Below are positions 18,409 to 28,005 of a DNA stretch of 64,000 bases, one piece after another. The notes under the pieces were generated by a model, which had not been told where the DNA came from, ran no database searches, and was given only the letters and a program-made list of their open reading frames with translations. The translations under genes and the position numbers were made by a program. The number at the start of each line of letters is the position of its first letter. The stretch's first letter is position 1. This DNA comes from Botrimarina mediterranea (lineage in GTDB: Bacteria; Planctomycetota; Planctomycetia; Pirellulales; Lacipirellulaceae). The stretch spans positions 3,815,363 through 3,879,362 of the forward strand of contig NZ_CP036349.1 of assembly GCF_007753265.1 (NCBI RefSeq), in the 5' to 3' direction.

Positions 18409-19176
18409 CTAGGCTGCCATCGTCCGGCAGTGGCGACGCACAAAGGCCGCGTAGTCGGCGGCCGTGTCGATGCCGGTCGCGGCATGGGCCACGACGCCGA
18501 CGCGGATGGTCTCGCCCGCTTGCAGCACGCGCAACTGTTCGAGCTTCTCGGCCTGCTCCAGCGGCGACGGCGGCAGATGGGGCAGCTTGGCCAAGAACTC
18601 GCGGCGATACGCGTAGATGCCCAGGTGCTGATGGAAGAGTGGTGGCTGATCCGCGGCGGTCGCCGACTGGGCGTCGCGCACGAACGGAATCGGGCTGCGG
18701 CTGAAGTAGAGCGCGCGGCCGCTGTTGTCGAAGACCACCTTCACGACGCTCGGGTCCCGCAGCCGTTCGGGGTCCGTGATCGGCGTGGCGAGGGTCGCCA
18801 TCGGGGTGGTCGTGTCGGCGTCGAACTGTTCGATCAACAGGTCGATCGCCGCCGGGTCGAGCTCGGGCTCGTCTCCCTGCACGTTGACGAACAGGTCGAA
18901 CTGTGGCGTGCGGCTGGCGACCTCGGCGACGCGGTCGGCGCCGCTCTGGCAGTCGGTGCTGGTCATCACCGCGGTCCCGCCAAAGCGGCGGACCTCGTCG
19001 GCGATCGCCACGTGGTCGGTCGCCACGATCACCGCGGCGGGGAGCTTGGCCCGTAACACGGCGGCGTGGGTGTGCTCCACCAAGCTGCGGCCGGTCTCAC
19101 GCAACAGCATCTTGCCCGGCAGGCGGGTCGAAGCCATCCGGGCGGGGATCACAACGCAGGTGCGGGGAGCGGCCAT
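18409..19176 (-). CDS. kdsB: 3-deoxy-manno-octulosonate cytidylyltransferase
   Basis: A 255-residue enzyme that activates Kdo with CTP to CMP-Kdo for lipopolysaccharide core synthesis in the cytoplasm. The start MAAPRTCVVIPARMASTRLP holds the nucleotide-binding loop (R-x-x-S-T-R-L-P-G-K); the extra 54 codons of the longest frame do not belong to the family. Further signatures are STDCQSGADRVAE, VNVQGDEPELDP and HLGIYAYRREFL. Length matches known KdsB (about 250). It is divergent from glmS, which supplies glucosamine-6-phosphate, so both sides of this promoter region feed envelope sugar synthesis. Confidence 0.93.
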   Translation of the reverse strand: MAAPRTCVVIPARMASTRLPGKMLLRETGRSLVEHTHAAVLRAKLPAAVIVATDHVAIADEVRRFGGTAVMTSTDCQSGADRVAEVASRTPQFDLFVNVQGDEPELDPAAIDLLIEQFDADTTTPMATLATPITDPERLRDPSVVKVVFDNSGRALYFSRSPIPFVRDAQSATAADQPPLFHQHLGIYAYRREFLAKLPHLPPSPLEQAEKLEQLRVLQAGETIRVGVVAHAATGIDTAADYAAFVRRHCRTMAA

Positions 19177-19414
19177 GCTGTCCGTGGCGAGAGCCATACA
19201 ATCGGTTGCGGGGGCGAGCCATCCTTGGAACTTGGGGCCCATTTCGTACGTCAAAACGCCGATTCCGGACAGGTCGATTCCGTAAATACGCCCCGTATCT
19301 GTCTTTATCGCTGACGCCCCGGGACTTAGACTCCGCATTCATCCCCCACCACCAGCCCGCGACGTCGCCTTGGCAAGGCCGCCAGCGCCGTCGATTTAGA
19401 GGAAACCCGCGTCT

Positions 19415-21298
19415 ATGTGCGGCATCGTTGGCTACATCGGCCCGAACCGGGCGACCGATTTCCTGCTCGAGGGACTCCGCCGCCTGGAGTACCGCGGCTA
19501 CGACAGCGCGGGGGTCGTCACTTTCGAGGACGGCGGCAGCCTCGCCGTCACCAAGACCACCGGCCGCATCGAACGGCTCGCCAGCGCCCTGCAAGTGACG
19601 CCCCACGAGGGGAACATCGGCATCGGCCACACCCGCTGGGCGACGCACGGCCCCGCTACCGACTCCAACGCACACCCGCACTTGGGCGGCGACCGCGTGC
19701 TAGCCCTGGTGCATAACGGCGTCATCGAGAACTACCAGGTTCTTCGTCAAAAACTCTCCGAACGCGGCTACACATTCCGCAGCGACACCGACACTGAGGC
19801 CGTCGCCCACCTTGTGGCGTTCGAACTCGAACAGTTACTCGCAGCCCAGGCCGAGGGGGAACTGCCTGACATCGACGACCCGCACCGCATCCTCGTGGAG
19901 GCGGTCCGCGCCGCCACGAGTCAGCTCCGCGGCACGTACGGCTTGGCGATCGTGTTCCGCGACTGGCCCGACGTGATGATCGCCTCTCGGCTCGGCAGCC
20001 CGCTGGTGATCGGCGTCGGCGACGGCGAGCACTTCTTGGCGAGCGACGGCTCGCCGCTCGCCGGGCACACCGACCGGATCGTTTATCTGGCGGACTACGA
20101 GATCGCCGTCCTCACGGCCGGCGCCATTCGCGTTTTGGGGCGTGACTCGGCGCTCGTTGTGCACAGCGTCGAGGCGTTAGAGATCGACGCCAGCCAAGTC
20201 GAGCTGGGCGGTTTCCCCCACTTCATGCTCAAGGAGATCTTCGAGCAGCCCGAGACAATCCGCAACGCGATGCGGGGGCGGCTCGACAAGGACTCCGCAA
20301 CCGCCGTCTTCGGAGGCCTCAACCTCGAGCCGCGGCAGCTCCGCTCGATCGACCGCATGATCCTCACCGCCTGCGGCACGAGCTGGCACGCCGCCTTGGT
20401 GGGTGAGTACATCATCGAAGAGTTCGCCCGCTTGCCGGTCGAGGTCGAGTACGCCAGTGAACTGCGTTACCGCAACCCGCCCATGTCGCCATTGACGCTG
20501 CTGCTGGCGATCACCCAAAGCGGCGAGACGATCGACACGCTAGCCGCCCTGCGCGAGATGAAGCGCAAAGGGCATCGGTCGTTGGCCATCTGCAACGTCG
20601 TCGGCAGCACCATCGCCCGCGAAGCGGACGGCGGCGTCTACCTGCACGCCGGCCCCGAGATCGGCGTCGCGTCGACCAAGGCGTTTACGTCGCAATGTGT
20701 CGTGCTGGCGATGCTCGCCTTGCACTTGGGCCGGCTGCGTCATCTCAGCTACGAGGCGGGGCTGCGGATCATTGACGAGCTCGAGGCTCTTCCCGAGGCC
20801 GTCGAGAAGGCTCTCGAAACGAATGACATCGCCCGCCGTGTCGCGGGGCAGTTCTCCGGCTGCGACAACTTCCTGTATCTCGGTCGCCAGTTCAATTTCC
20901 CGACGGCGCTCGAAGGCGCCCTCAAGCTCAAAGAGATCAGCTACATCCACGCTGAGGGCTACCCGGCGGCGGAGATGAAGCACGGCCCGATCGCTCTGGT
21001 GGACGAGCACACCCCCAGCGTCTTCATCGTCCCGCAGGGGGCGGTTTACGACAAAGTCCTCGCCAACATGGAAGAGATCCGCGCCCGTGGCGGCCCGGTG
21101 ATCGCCATCGTCGACGAACAAGATGAGCGGGCCAGCGAGATCGCCGACGAGGTGATCCGCGTCCCCGCCGTGGCCGACTACCTCCAACCGATCGTCACGG
21201 CGATCCCGCTACAGCTACTCGCTTATCACATCGCGGTCCTGCGGGGTTGTGATGTGGATAAACCACGCAATCTAGCGAAGAGCGTCACCGTCGAGTGA
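19415..21298 (+). CDS. glmS: Glutamine-fructose-6-phosphate aminotransferase (isomerizing)
   Basis: A 627-residue cytoplasmic enzyme making glucosamine-6-phosphate from fructose-6-phosphate and glutamine. MCGIVGYIG starts the Ntn glutaminase domain with Cys2 as nucleophile; RRLEYRGYDSAGV and TRWATHG are active-site loops (residues 1-240). Two SIS domains follow (TACGTSWHAALVGEY near 315; SGCDNFLYLGRQFNFPTALE near 490), and the C-terminus DKPRNLAKSVTVE is the canonical end containing the catalytic Lys. A GAGG ribosome site lies 14 bases upstream of the ATG, which is somewhat far. No glmS ribozyme-like structure is evident upstream. Confidence 0.97.
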   Translation: MCGIVGYIGPNRATDFLLEGLRRLEYRGYDSAGVVTFEDGGSLAVTKTTGRIERLASALQVTPHEGNIGIGHTRWATHGPATDSNAHPHLGGDRVLALVHNGVIENYQVLRQKLSERGYTFRSDTDTEAVAHLVAFELEQLLAAQAEGELPDIDDPHRILVEAVRAATSQLRGTYGLAIVFRDWPDVMIASRLGSPLVIGVGDGEHFLASDGSPLAGHTDRIVYLADYEIAVLTAGAIRVLGRDSALVVHSVEALEIDASQVELGGFPHFMLKEIFEQPETIRNAMRGRLDKDSATAVFGGLNLEPRQLRSIDRMILTACGTSWHAALVGEYIIEEFARLPVEVEYASELRYRNPPMSPLTLLLAITQSGETIDTLAALREMKRKGHRSLAICNVVGSTIAREADGGVYLHAGPEIGVASTKAFTSQCVVLAMLALHLGRLRHLSYEAGLRIIDELEALPEAVEKALETNDIARRVAGQFSGCDNFLYLGRQFNFPTALEGALKLKEISYIHAEGYPAAEMKHGPIALVDEHTPSVFIVPQGAVYDKVLANMEEIRARGGPVIAIVDEQDERASEIADEVIRVPAVADYLQPIVTAIPLQLLAYHIAVLRGCDVDKPRNLAKSVTVE

Positions 21299-21401
21299 GG
21301 CGGCTTACGCCCCCCGAAGCCGGTTAATTTGCCGCGACCGGTGGGGTTCGCTACGATCATCGATAGCAAGCGACCCCTTCGCCGCCCCCCTGCCCCATTT
21401 C

Positions 21402-22499
21402 ATGGCCCGCTCGTCGCGAGTCCGACCTCCCGACCAAGCCCCGTTCCTCTCCTCATCGGTCGCCGACCGCTGGTCGGCCCCCCTGGGCGTTTGGGCGGGA
21501 GCCCCGGTCAGGCTCCATGTGTCGCTCGCGGTGGTGATTGTGCTCGCGGCCGGCGCCTGTGTGCGGTCGGGTTCGGCGACCGGTTGGCTCGTCCTCGCCG
21601 CGTACCTGGTCAGCCTGAGCCTCCACGAGACGGCCCACGTCCTGGCCGCCAGCCGGCTCCGCGGAGCGGCGCAGCGGCGGATGCTTTCGGCTCCCTTGCT
21701 GTTGGGACCCTTCGGCGGCATGACCTTCCGCTGCCCCTCGATCGACCCCCGCGAACGCGTCTTTGTTGCGATGGCGGGGCCGCTGGCGAGCCTGGCGATC
21801 GTCGTATCGGCCGTCTGTTGCTTGGCTGCGGTAGAAGGCCCCAACGTCAAGCCACTCGCTCCATCCGTCATTACCGAACCCCTGACGCTCCTTCACGGCG
21901 ATGTAGTGACCACGCCGCTGGGCTTGGTGGCGGTAGCGCTGGTGCTCGTGAATTGGCCGCTGTTCTTGGTGAACCTGGCGCCGGCTAGCCCGTTCGACGG
22001 CGCCGACGCGCTCCGATCCTGGGGCGAGCTCTGGATGCCCGGCCGCGCCGCGCGGGACGCCACCTGCGCCGCCGGACTGCTCGTTGCGGCAGCGCTGCTC
22101 GCGGTCGGCGGGGCGCTAGCGCTGACCGACCTGAATCTGCCGTGGCTTGGGGCGTCGCTAGCCGCTTTGGCGGTGCTGGTCGGCTTCGGCGCAGTCGCCG
22201 ACGCCAACGCACCGGCGACGCCGCTTGCCTGGCTGCCTCCGAACGACGACGACTACGTCGGCGCGTCGCTCCGCGACGTCCGAGTCGAGCCCGCTACCGC
22301 CTCGCGGTATGACCACGACGCGTACCCTCTCGACGAGGACATCGACGATTACTCGGTCGATCGCTTCGACGAGACCCAGGTCGACGACATCCTGGCGAAG
22401 GTCCATGTAGCCGGCGTTCACAGCTTGACCGCCAACGAGCGAGCGATCCTCGAACGCGCCAGCCAGCGTTTCCAGCAGCGCCGCCGCCCGCTGGACTGA
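21402..22499 (+). CDS. Site-2-protease-like (M50) membrane protein
   Basis: A 365-residue protein with several membrane helices. SLHETAHVLAASRLRG near residue 70 holds the zinc-binding His-Glu-x-x-His, and LVNLAPASPFDGADALRS near 195 matches the third-ligand motif of M50 peptidases with the metal-binding Asp. These act as intramembrane proteases. The C-terminal 50 residues (VDDILAKVHVAGVHSLTANE, then RAILERASQRF) match the short DUF6576-type tail also seen on bacterial rhomboid proteins. It follows glmS by 103 bases; a weak hairpin CGGCTT/AAGCCG lies in that gap at 21301-21322. Substrate unknown. Confidence 0.8.
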   Translation: MARSSRVRPPDQAPFLSSSVADRWSAPLGVWAGAPVRLHVSLAVVIVLAAGACVRSGSATGWLVLAAYLVSLSLHETAHVLAASRLRGAAQRRMLSAPLLLGPFGGMTFRCPSIDPRERVFVAMAGPLASLAIVVSAVCCLAAVEGPNVKPLAPSVITEPLTLLHGDVVTTPLGLVAVALVLVNWPLFLVNLAPASPFDGADALRSWGELWMPGRAARDATCAAGLLVAAALLAVGGALALTDLNLPWLGASLAALAVLVGFGAVADANAPATPLAWLPPNDDDYVGASLRDVRVEPATASRYDHDAYPLDEDIDDYSVDRFDETQVDDILAKVHVAGVHSLTANERAILERASQRFQQRRRPLD

Positions 22500-22705
22500 G
22501 CCGCCTTTCGGCACGGCCGTTCTGGCCGCCCGGGCGAGGTCATAACCTCCCCAACCGCTACGGCCGGACCGCGGTTCCTGTGATCTCCGTAGGCGCCCCA
22601 TCGGGCGTTGGCGGCGCCATCCGGTGCGTCGTAGCGTTTGGGCGACCTCTCTCTGCCACTGCTGAATTACCCGGTGGTCGGGACGCTTCGCTACAGGCGT
22701 GCAAC

Positions 22706-24376
22706 ATGGTGACGACTGCTGAACCGCTGAGTGCAACGAAGCCGACGCTGCCGCGCGAGCTTTCGAGCGACTCCCTCGTGGACCGCCTCGAAGCGGCCTT
22801 TCGGCAGTCGTTCGCAGTGCTTGACGTGACACGTGGCGCCCTGGAGCGTGTGACGCCCGACTGGCCGCGTGTCGATATCTTCCGCTGGGCGTCACTCTGC
22901 GAACACGTCGCGCGAAGGGGTCGGCCGGAGGTCATCGAGGACCACTCGCCTCTGCTGCTGCTCGCAACGCCGTTGCCGCCCGAAGAGTTGTCACCGTCGA
23001 GGATCGCCGTTGCCGTGCTGCTGACGGAGGCCAACCCCTCACCGGCTGCGCTGGAGTCGGCCGCCCGGGCGTTCGGCGTCGATGGAAAGCAACTGACGCA
23101 GTGGGCCGCCGGGCGTCGGGCGTGGCCCGCCCACGCCGCGCTGCCGCTGGCGACAGCGATCGTCGAGTCGCTCGTCGCGCAGCAATCGGTGTCTTCGATG
23201 AAGAACCAACTCTCCGAAGTCTCCGGGCAACTGCTCGCGACCTTTGAAGAGCTGAACCTGCTCCACCAGATGACCGAAGGGCTCTCGCTCGGCCGTCACG
23301 AGCGTGAGCTGCTCGACCAAGCCGTCGATTGGCTCGCGGAGATCATCGCGAGCGACTGCGTTGTCGCCCGTCTCGACGGGACGCCCGCCCACACGACCAT
23401 CGCGGGGCGTTACACCCCGATCGCCGCGGACCAGCTCAGCGAATTCTTCGGCCGCCTCGGTCCGCAGGCGCAGCGGCGGTCGCTGGTGTTGAATCACGAC
23501 CGCACCAGTTCGCCGACTTGGGCTTACCCCGAGGTGCGCGAGGTCGTCACCGCTCCGATCCTCTCGAACGGCGAGCCGATCGGCTGGCTTGGCGCTCTTA
23601 ACTACCGGCCGAAGCGTGGCGCTTATGGCGGCGGATTCGGCGCCGTCGAGGGAAGCCTCCTGTCGAGCGTCGCGACGCTAATCGGCGTCCACGCCGGCAA
23701 CCGCGACCTGTTCGAACAGCGTAAACAACTCTTCGATAGCGCGGTCTACGCCCTCACCTCGGCGATCGACGCCAAGGACCCCTATACCTGTGGCCACAGC
23801 GACCGCGTCGCCCGCGTCGCGGTGCGGCTCGCCAAACAGATGGGCTGTGGGGCGGACGAGCTGAACGCCCTCTACCTCGGCGGCCTGCTGCACGACATCG
23901 GCAAGATTGGCATCGACGACGCCGTCCTCCGCAAGCCGGATAAGCTGACGGACGACGAGTACGATCAGATCAAGCTGCACCCAACCCTCGGCGAGCAGAT
24001 CCTGCAAGGAGTGCCGCAACTCGCGCACGTGCTGCCGATCGTCCGCCACCACCACGAAACGTGGGACGGTAACGGCTACCCCGATCGGCTCGTGACCGAC
24101 GCCTGCCCGAAGCTCGCCCGCATCACGGCGGTCGCCGACGCGATCGACGCGATGGGCAGCGACCGACCGTACCGCAAGGGGATGCCGATCGAAGAGGTCG
24201 AGTCGATCCTCCGCCGCGGCGCCGGCAAGCAGTGGGACCCGAACGTGGTCGCCGCTTACTTCGCCGCCCGCGAAGACGTGCAGGCGATCTGCCGCATCGA
24301 ACGCGAGCCACACGACCTCGACGTCGGCCGCTGGAGCGAAGGGGACGCTTGTCCCTTGGAAGAAACCCACACCTGA
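22706..24376 (+). CDS. GAF and HD-GYP domain protein (probable c-di-GMP phosphodiesterase)
   Basis: A 556-residue protein. Residues 30-180 are a helical region that may be a degenerate HDOD-like module. A GAF domain lies around 200-335. The HD-GYP domain at about 345-540 is complete: GHSDRVARVAVRLAKQMG, LLHDIGKIGIDD, HPTLGEQIL, HHHETWDGNGYP and DAIDAMGSDRPYR. It should hydrolyse cyclic di-GMP in response to a ligand bound by GAF. The start MVTTAEPLSATK at 22706 is chosen over an ATG 42 codons earlier, whose segment reads as non-coding. No ribosome site decides it. It stands alone, convergent with the YgfZ gene. Confidence 0.87.
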   Translation: MVTTAEPLSATKPTLPRELSSDSLVDRLEAAFRQSFAVLDVTRGALERVTPDWPRVDIFRWASLCEHVARRGRPEVIEDHSPLLLLATPLPPEELSPSRIAVAVLLTEANPSPAALESAARAFGVDGKQLTQWAAGRRAWPAHAALPLATAIVESLVAQQSVSSMKNQLSEVSGQLLATFEELNLLHQMTEGLSLGRHERELLDQAVDWLAEIIASDCVVARLDGTPAHTTIAGRYTPIAADQLSEFFGRLGPQAQRRSLVLNHDRTSSPTWAYPEVREVVTAPILSNGEPIGWLGALNYRPKRGAYGGGFGAVEGSLLSSVATLIGVHAGNRDLFEQRKQLFDSAVYALTSAIDAKDPYTCGHSDRVARVAVRLAKQMGCGADELNALYLGGLLHDIGKIGIDDAVLRKPDKLTDDEYDQIKLHPTLGEQILQGVPQLAHVLPIVRHHHETWDGNGYPDRLVTDACPKLARITAVADAIDAMGSDRPYRKGMPIEEVESILRRGAGKQWDPNVVAAYFAAREDVQAICRIEREPHDLDVGRWSEGDACPLEETHT

Positions 24377-24460
24377 TCGCCCACCTCTAGCTCGCCTCCA
24401 CTGTGCGCCTCCGCGTCTCTGCGCGAGACTTCATCGCGTAGCTTGCTTGGTCGGCGCTGT

Positions 24461-25264
24461 TCATGCGGGAGCGATCGCCGCTCGCAAGCCATCCACGCGT
24501 AGCTCGCCGCCGGGGCCGCTGTGCTCGCGGCGGACATACGCCAGGGCAATTGCGCCGCCCTCGGTCGCCACACTCGAAGTGACCCGGCCCACCGGTTTCG
24601 CATCAAGCATCAACTCAACGCCCGGCAACGGCGTGCCGTCTTCGATCCGCACACAACGCAACAGCCAGTTCACCCGGCCCAACGCGTCGATACGGGCGAC
24701 CGGCTCTTGGCCCAAGTAACAACCCTTCGTGAACGAGATCGACCGGTCGTTGCGATCGACCTCTTGTGGCAAGTTGCGGTCATCGACGTCAACGCCGTCC
24801 AGCGGCACGCGCAACGCGATCCGCGTTTGCTTGAACGCTTCGGCCGTCATCAACCGTCCCTCGACCGCTTCGGCGTCGAGCGCCGCGACAACGCCGGCGC
24901 CGAACGCATCGACTCGCACCGTCAACGCCGACGCGACGCCGCGCCCGATTGTCCAAACGCCCGGCGGGACGAGCTTCAGGTCAACCTTCTCACGAATCAG
25001 GTAGCGATCGAGGTGCGCGTGCAAACGATCGCAGTGATCGGACGACAACAGCACGACATAGCGCTCGGCGTCGGTGCGCGAGACCCAGCCGTAGGCCTGG
25101 ACATGCGCCTTGACGTCGAGGAACATCGCCTCGCAAGACTCCCCATCGGCGAGCTTGAGCACGTCGTTGGTGCAGAGGTTCTGCAGGAACTTTCCCGCGT
25201 CGCGGCCGACCGCTTCGATCGCTGACCAGCCCTCGACACGGGCGTAGGCGTCTGGCGAAGTCAT
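24461..25264 (-). CDS. ygfZ: YgfZ/GcvT-like folate-binding protein
   Basis: A 267-residue protein of the YgfZ (IbaG/COG0354) family, which uses tetrahydrofolate to help repair or assemble certain iron-sulfur enzymes such as MiaB. The diagnostic motif KGCYLGQEPVARI (K-G-C-Y-x-G-Q-E) is at about residue 177. The N-terminal GRDAGKFLQNLCTNDVLKL and a C-terminal barrel segment (KPVGRVTSS) also fit. The start overlaps the LarA-like stop as ATGA, so the two are translationally coupled. It ends opposite a half-copy of an F-type repeat (about 24405-24430). Confidence 0.88.
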   Translation of the reverse strand: MTSPDAYARVEGWSAIEAVGRDAGKFLQNLCTNDVLKLADGESCEAMFLDVKAHVQAYGWVSRTDAERYVVLLSSDHCDRLHAHLDRYLIREKVDLKLVPPGVWTIGRGVASALTVRVDAFGAGVVAALDAEAVEGRLMTAEAFKQTRIALRVPLDGVDVDDRNLPQEVDRNDRSISFTKGCYLGQEPVARIDALGRVNWLLRCVRIEDGTPLPGVELMLDAKPVGRVTSSVATEGGAIALAYVRREHSGPGGELRVDGLRAAIAPA

Positions 25265-26502
25265 TGCCGGTTGGCTCCGTCGGTGAAACGGACATGCTGG
25301 GCCTCTTCAAGAACGGTGCAGTCCTCGAAACGGTTCACGAGCCGCTGCAATTCCTCCATGCCCGCGACGGGAGCAATGCCCAGCGGTTCGACCTCGTCGG
25401 GATCGAGCAGGCTGCGGAGAAACACCGGGCCGTTCTGCAACGCTTGCAGCACCCGCCACGCGGCGAGCGCCTCGTCGCCCGACTCGGCCGCGAGCGCCGC
25501 GGCGAGCTCGTCGGGGTCGTCGGCCTCGGTGAGCAGGGCGAGCCTTTCGCCGATCGGCTCGGCCAGCTCGCTCCAAACGGCGATGACGCCGCCCGATCGC
25601 ACGAGCCGTTCCGCCGCCGATAGCGCCTTGCCAACCGAGGACCAGGTCTGCTGGTCGGCGCCGCCGCTGATGACGGCGAGCACCACGTCGGCCGGTTCGG
25701 CGAGCGGCGTCCGCCACGCCTCGCGGCTAACATCGGCGGCCGCGGCGGTCACTTGCTCGGGGTCGCCCGCCAGGACGCTGGCGACGCCGCCGCCGGGGCC
25801 GGGCACCGCGCGGAGCACCAGCGGCGCGCCGACGATCCAGCCCGCCTGGTCCGCCGCCGCACGCCGCGCCGACTGCCGTGCGCCCAGGGCGCTGGCGTCG
25901 TTCACGGTTCGCACTTTGCGGAAGCGGTCGATCGTTTCGCGGTCGAAGAAGTCCGGGAACAACCCGTCATACGCGCCGCCCGCCTCGTCGGTCGCGGCGA
26001 TGTCGCCGGTGGTCGCCTCGGCCGAGATCGGCAGCACCACATCCGCCTCGAAGACGGTGCGGTTCACCAGCAGCGGCTTGTCCCCCTTCGCCAGCCCCGC
26101 GAAGCAGAGCGTGTCGTCGCCCGACGGGTCGTGCGACTCGACCAGCACGCCCGACGCCACCTCGTGGCTCAACGCCTCTTCAAGCGGCACGGCGTCGCGC
26201 ACCGAAGCGGTGACGACTTTGATGTGGCGGCGATCAATCCCGGCGGCGGCAAACGCGGCGATCGCACCCGCCACCAACGGCCCCGCGGCCGGCAAGCCGT
26301 GGCCGACCGCGATCGCGATGCGGTCGTCGGGCGTCACGCACTGCGCAAGCGGCGGCAGTCCCAGCGGACTCTGCAGCGCGTCGATCGCCAGCTTGGCAAT
26401 CGTCTCCACGCTCGGCGCCACGGCCTCACAACGCAGCCGTTCGAGCGGCAGCGTGTCGGTCATCTCAGGCGGGGCGCCGCAGCGTAACGCGGTGACGTTC
26501 AC
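25261..26502 (-). CDS. LarA-like (DUF2088) protein
   Basis: A 413-residue protein of the nickel-pincer lactate racemase superfamily. The N-terminal domain shows DDRIAIAVGHGLPAAGPLVA and GIDRRHIKVVTA, and the middle has EADVVLPISAEATTGD. True LarA racemases have a Lys/His set for the nickel-pyridinium cofactor; the usual H-x-x-x-H triad of LarA is not evident here (GHGLPAAG holds only one His), so the substrate, and even activity, are open. No larB, larC or larE genes are nearby. It is coupled to ygfZ downstream; two repeat elements lie upstream. Confidence 0.7.
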   Translation of the reverse strand: MNVTALRCGAPPEMTDTLPLERLRCEAVAPSVETIAKLAIDALQSPLGLPPLAQCVTPDDRIAIAVGHGLPAAGPLVAGAIAAFAAAGIDRRHIKVVTASVRDAVPLEEALSHEVASGVLVESHDPSGDDTLCFAGLAKGDKPLLVNRTVFEADVVLPISAEATTGDIAATDEAGGAYDGLFPDFFDRETIDRFRKVRTVNDASALGARQSARRAAADQAGWIVGAPLVLRAVPGPGGGVASVLAGDPEQVTAAAADVSREAWRTPLAEPADVVLAVISGGADQQTWSSVGKALSAAERLVRSGGVIAVWSELAEPIGERLALLTEADDPDELAAALAAESGDEALAAWRVLQALQNGPVFLRSLLDPDEVEPLGIAPVAGMEELQRLVNRFEDCTVLEEAQHVRFTDGANRQ

Positions 26503-26540
26503 TTAAACTTTGGTCCTGTGGAATTGCGTCGTAAGCGTAA

Positions 26541-26613
26541 GAACCGGACGCTAAGGCGTGCCGGCTGATCCCGCCAGCAAGCTTATCAGCCGCGGGGCCT
26601 TAGCCCCCGGTTC
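26541..26613. repeat. Inverted-repeat element, family A, copy 2
   Basis: A 73-base copy running from GAACCGGACGCTAAGGCGTG to GGGGCCTTAGCCCCCGGTTC, with the same arms as copy 1 but a better inner pair, GGCTGAT/ATCAGCC. It is followed 26 bases later by the family B pair, so the whole 420-base gap 26503-26922 is repeat DNA. Confidence 0.88.
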
Positions 26614-26639
26614 GATCACTTTAGGATGAATTGGTTTTA

Positions 26640-26899
26640 GGAAGGAGATAGGGGGATGTTGGTGATAGGGGGGATCGCAAGCGGGGGGGGTGAATTGCGC
26701 CGCGCAGCGAAACGCCTCTTGTAAGGCATGCGGTTCGTAGCGCCTCTGGAGATCGTAGAAAGCATTCGCAAAGCGACTGCCCCCAAATCTCCACCAGCAC
26801 CTACGAACCACATCGCTACCAGAACACATCAAAATCTCGTTGCTCTCAACCACCCGCTTGCGATCCCCCCTATCACCAACATCCCCACCATCTCCTTTC
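26640..26899. repeat. Family B inverted pair, copy 1 (no intact gene inside)
   Basis: The left arm (26640-26683) reads GGAAGGAGATAGGGGGATGT, then TGGTGATAGGGGGGATCGCA, then AGCG; the right arm (26855-26899) is its inverse with two to three differences. The 171 bases between carry no accepted gene. On the minus strand an open frame there (FANAFYDLQRRYEPHALQEA) could be a relic of a coding sequence once framed by the arms. The right arm ends 23 bases from the stop of the dehydrogenase gene. Confidence 0.85.
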
Positions 26900-26922
26900 A
26901 ATCGCGAAACGCAAACACTTGG

Positions 26923-28002
26923 TTACAGCGCCTCGATCACCATCCGCCCAATCTCATCCGTCCCATAACCGCTGCGGTCAAGATTCTTACCAGCGAACTT
27001 GGGCGTCACCTTGCGGACCGCGGCGCCGATGCACTCGCCCGCCTTGATCGCCGCGGCGTTGCTCTTGATGCGGCCCGTCTCACGCAGCAAGAGGCCGAGC
27101 GAGTCGATCGTGGCGATTGGGTTGGCGACGTTCTGGTTCGCAATGTCGGGCGCCGAGCCGTGCACCGGCTCGAACATGCCGGGGGCGACGCCGTCGGGGT
27201 TGAGGTTGCCGCTGCTGGCGATCCCCATGCCGCCCGCGATCGCGGCGCCGAGGTCGGTGATGATGTCGCCGAACATGTTCGGCACCACGATCACGTCGTA
27301 GACCTCGGGCTTGGCGACCATGTACATGCAGCACGCGTCGACGTGGTGGTACGCCGTCTCGACACCCGGGTACTCGGCCGCCACTTCTTGGAACGCGCGG
27401 TGCCAGGTGTCGCCGGCGAACGTCAGGACGTTCGTCTTGTGGACCAGCGTCAGGTGCTTGCGCTGGCGGGTCTTCGCCAACTCGAACGCGTAGCGGATGC
27501 AGCGCTCGACGCCGAAACGCGTCGAGATCATCGTCTGCGTCGACATCTCTTGCGGCGTGCCTTTGCGGACGAAGCCGCCGACGCCGCAGTAGAGGTCCTC
27601 GGTGTTCTCGCGCACGCAGACGAAGTCGATGTGCTCGCTGGTCTTGTTCTTCAGCGGCGTCTCGATGCCCGGGTAGAGCGTCACCGGCCGCAGGTTGATG
27701 TACTGATCCATCTCGAAGCGCAGCTTGAGCAGGATTCCCTTCTCGATCACGCCGCCGGCCAGACGCGGGTCGTTCGGCAGGCCGCCGACCGCGCCGAGGA
27801 GGATCGCGTCGTACGCGCGCAACGTCGCAATGTTGTCGTCCGAGAGGACGTGGCCCGTCTCGAGGAAGTGGGCGGCCGAGAACGGGAAGTCGGTCGTCGT
27901 GTACGACAGCTCGCACGACGGGGCGACGGCCTTGAGGACTTCGAGCGAGGCGCCGACGACTTCGGGGCCGATGCCGTCGCCGGCGATGACAGCGAGTTTC
28001 AT
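26923..28002 (-). CDS. leuB: 3-isopropylmalate dehydrogenase-type oxidoreductase
   Basis: A 359-residue NAD(P)-dependent beta-decarboxylating dehydrogenase. MKLAVIAGDGIGPEVV starts the family fold. LGAVGGLPNDPRLAGG, VRENTEDLYCGVGG, DVIVVPNMFGDIITDLGAAI and EPVHGSAPDIA are substrate-, metal- and cofactor-site motifs. LeuB oxidises 3-isopropylmalate in leucine synthesis. No leuA, leuC or leuD gene is in the window, and the R-E-N-T-E-D loop also occurs in isocitrate, homoisocitrate and tartrate dehydrogenases, so specificity is inferred from family similarity. It starts four bases from the nested palindrome H. Confidence 0.8.
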   Translation of the reverse strand: MKLAVIAGDGIGPEVVGASLEVLKAVAPSCELSYTTTDFPFSAAHFLETGHVLSDDNIATLRAYDAILLGAVGGLPNDPRLAGGVIEKGILLKLRFEMDQYINLRPVTLYPGIETPLKNKTSEHIDFVCVRENTEDLYCGVGGFVRKGTPQEMSTQTMISTRFGVERCIRYAFELAKTRQRKHLTLVHKTNVLTFAGDTWHRAFQEVAAEYPGVETAYHHVDACCMYMVAKPEVYDVIVVPNMFGDIITDLGAAIAGGMGIASSGNLNPDGVAPGMFEPVHGSAPDIANQNVANPIATIDSLGLLLRETGRIKSNAAAIKAGECIGAAVRKVTPKFAGKNLDRSGYGTDEIGRMVIEAL

Positions 28003-28005
28003 GGG

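Noticed and set aside
19177-19414. glmS ribozyme or riboswitch upstream of glmS
   Set aside because: No conserved core or strong multi-helix structure could be recognised; the spacer is simply the divergent kdsB-glmS promoter region.
26551-26901. Minus-strand 116-codon frame inside repeats A2 and B1
   Set aside because: Both ends are translated repeat arms; only the middle 40 residues could be a coding relic and no family is recognised, so it is noted only within the repeat entry.
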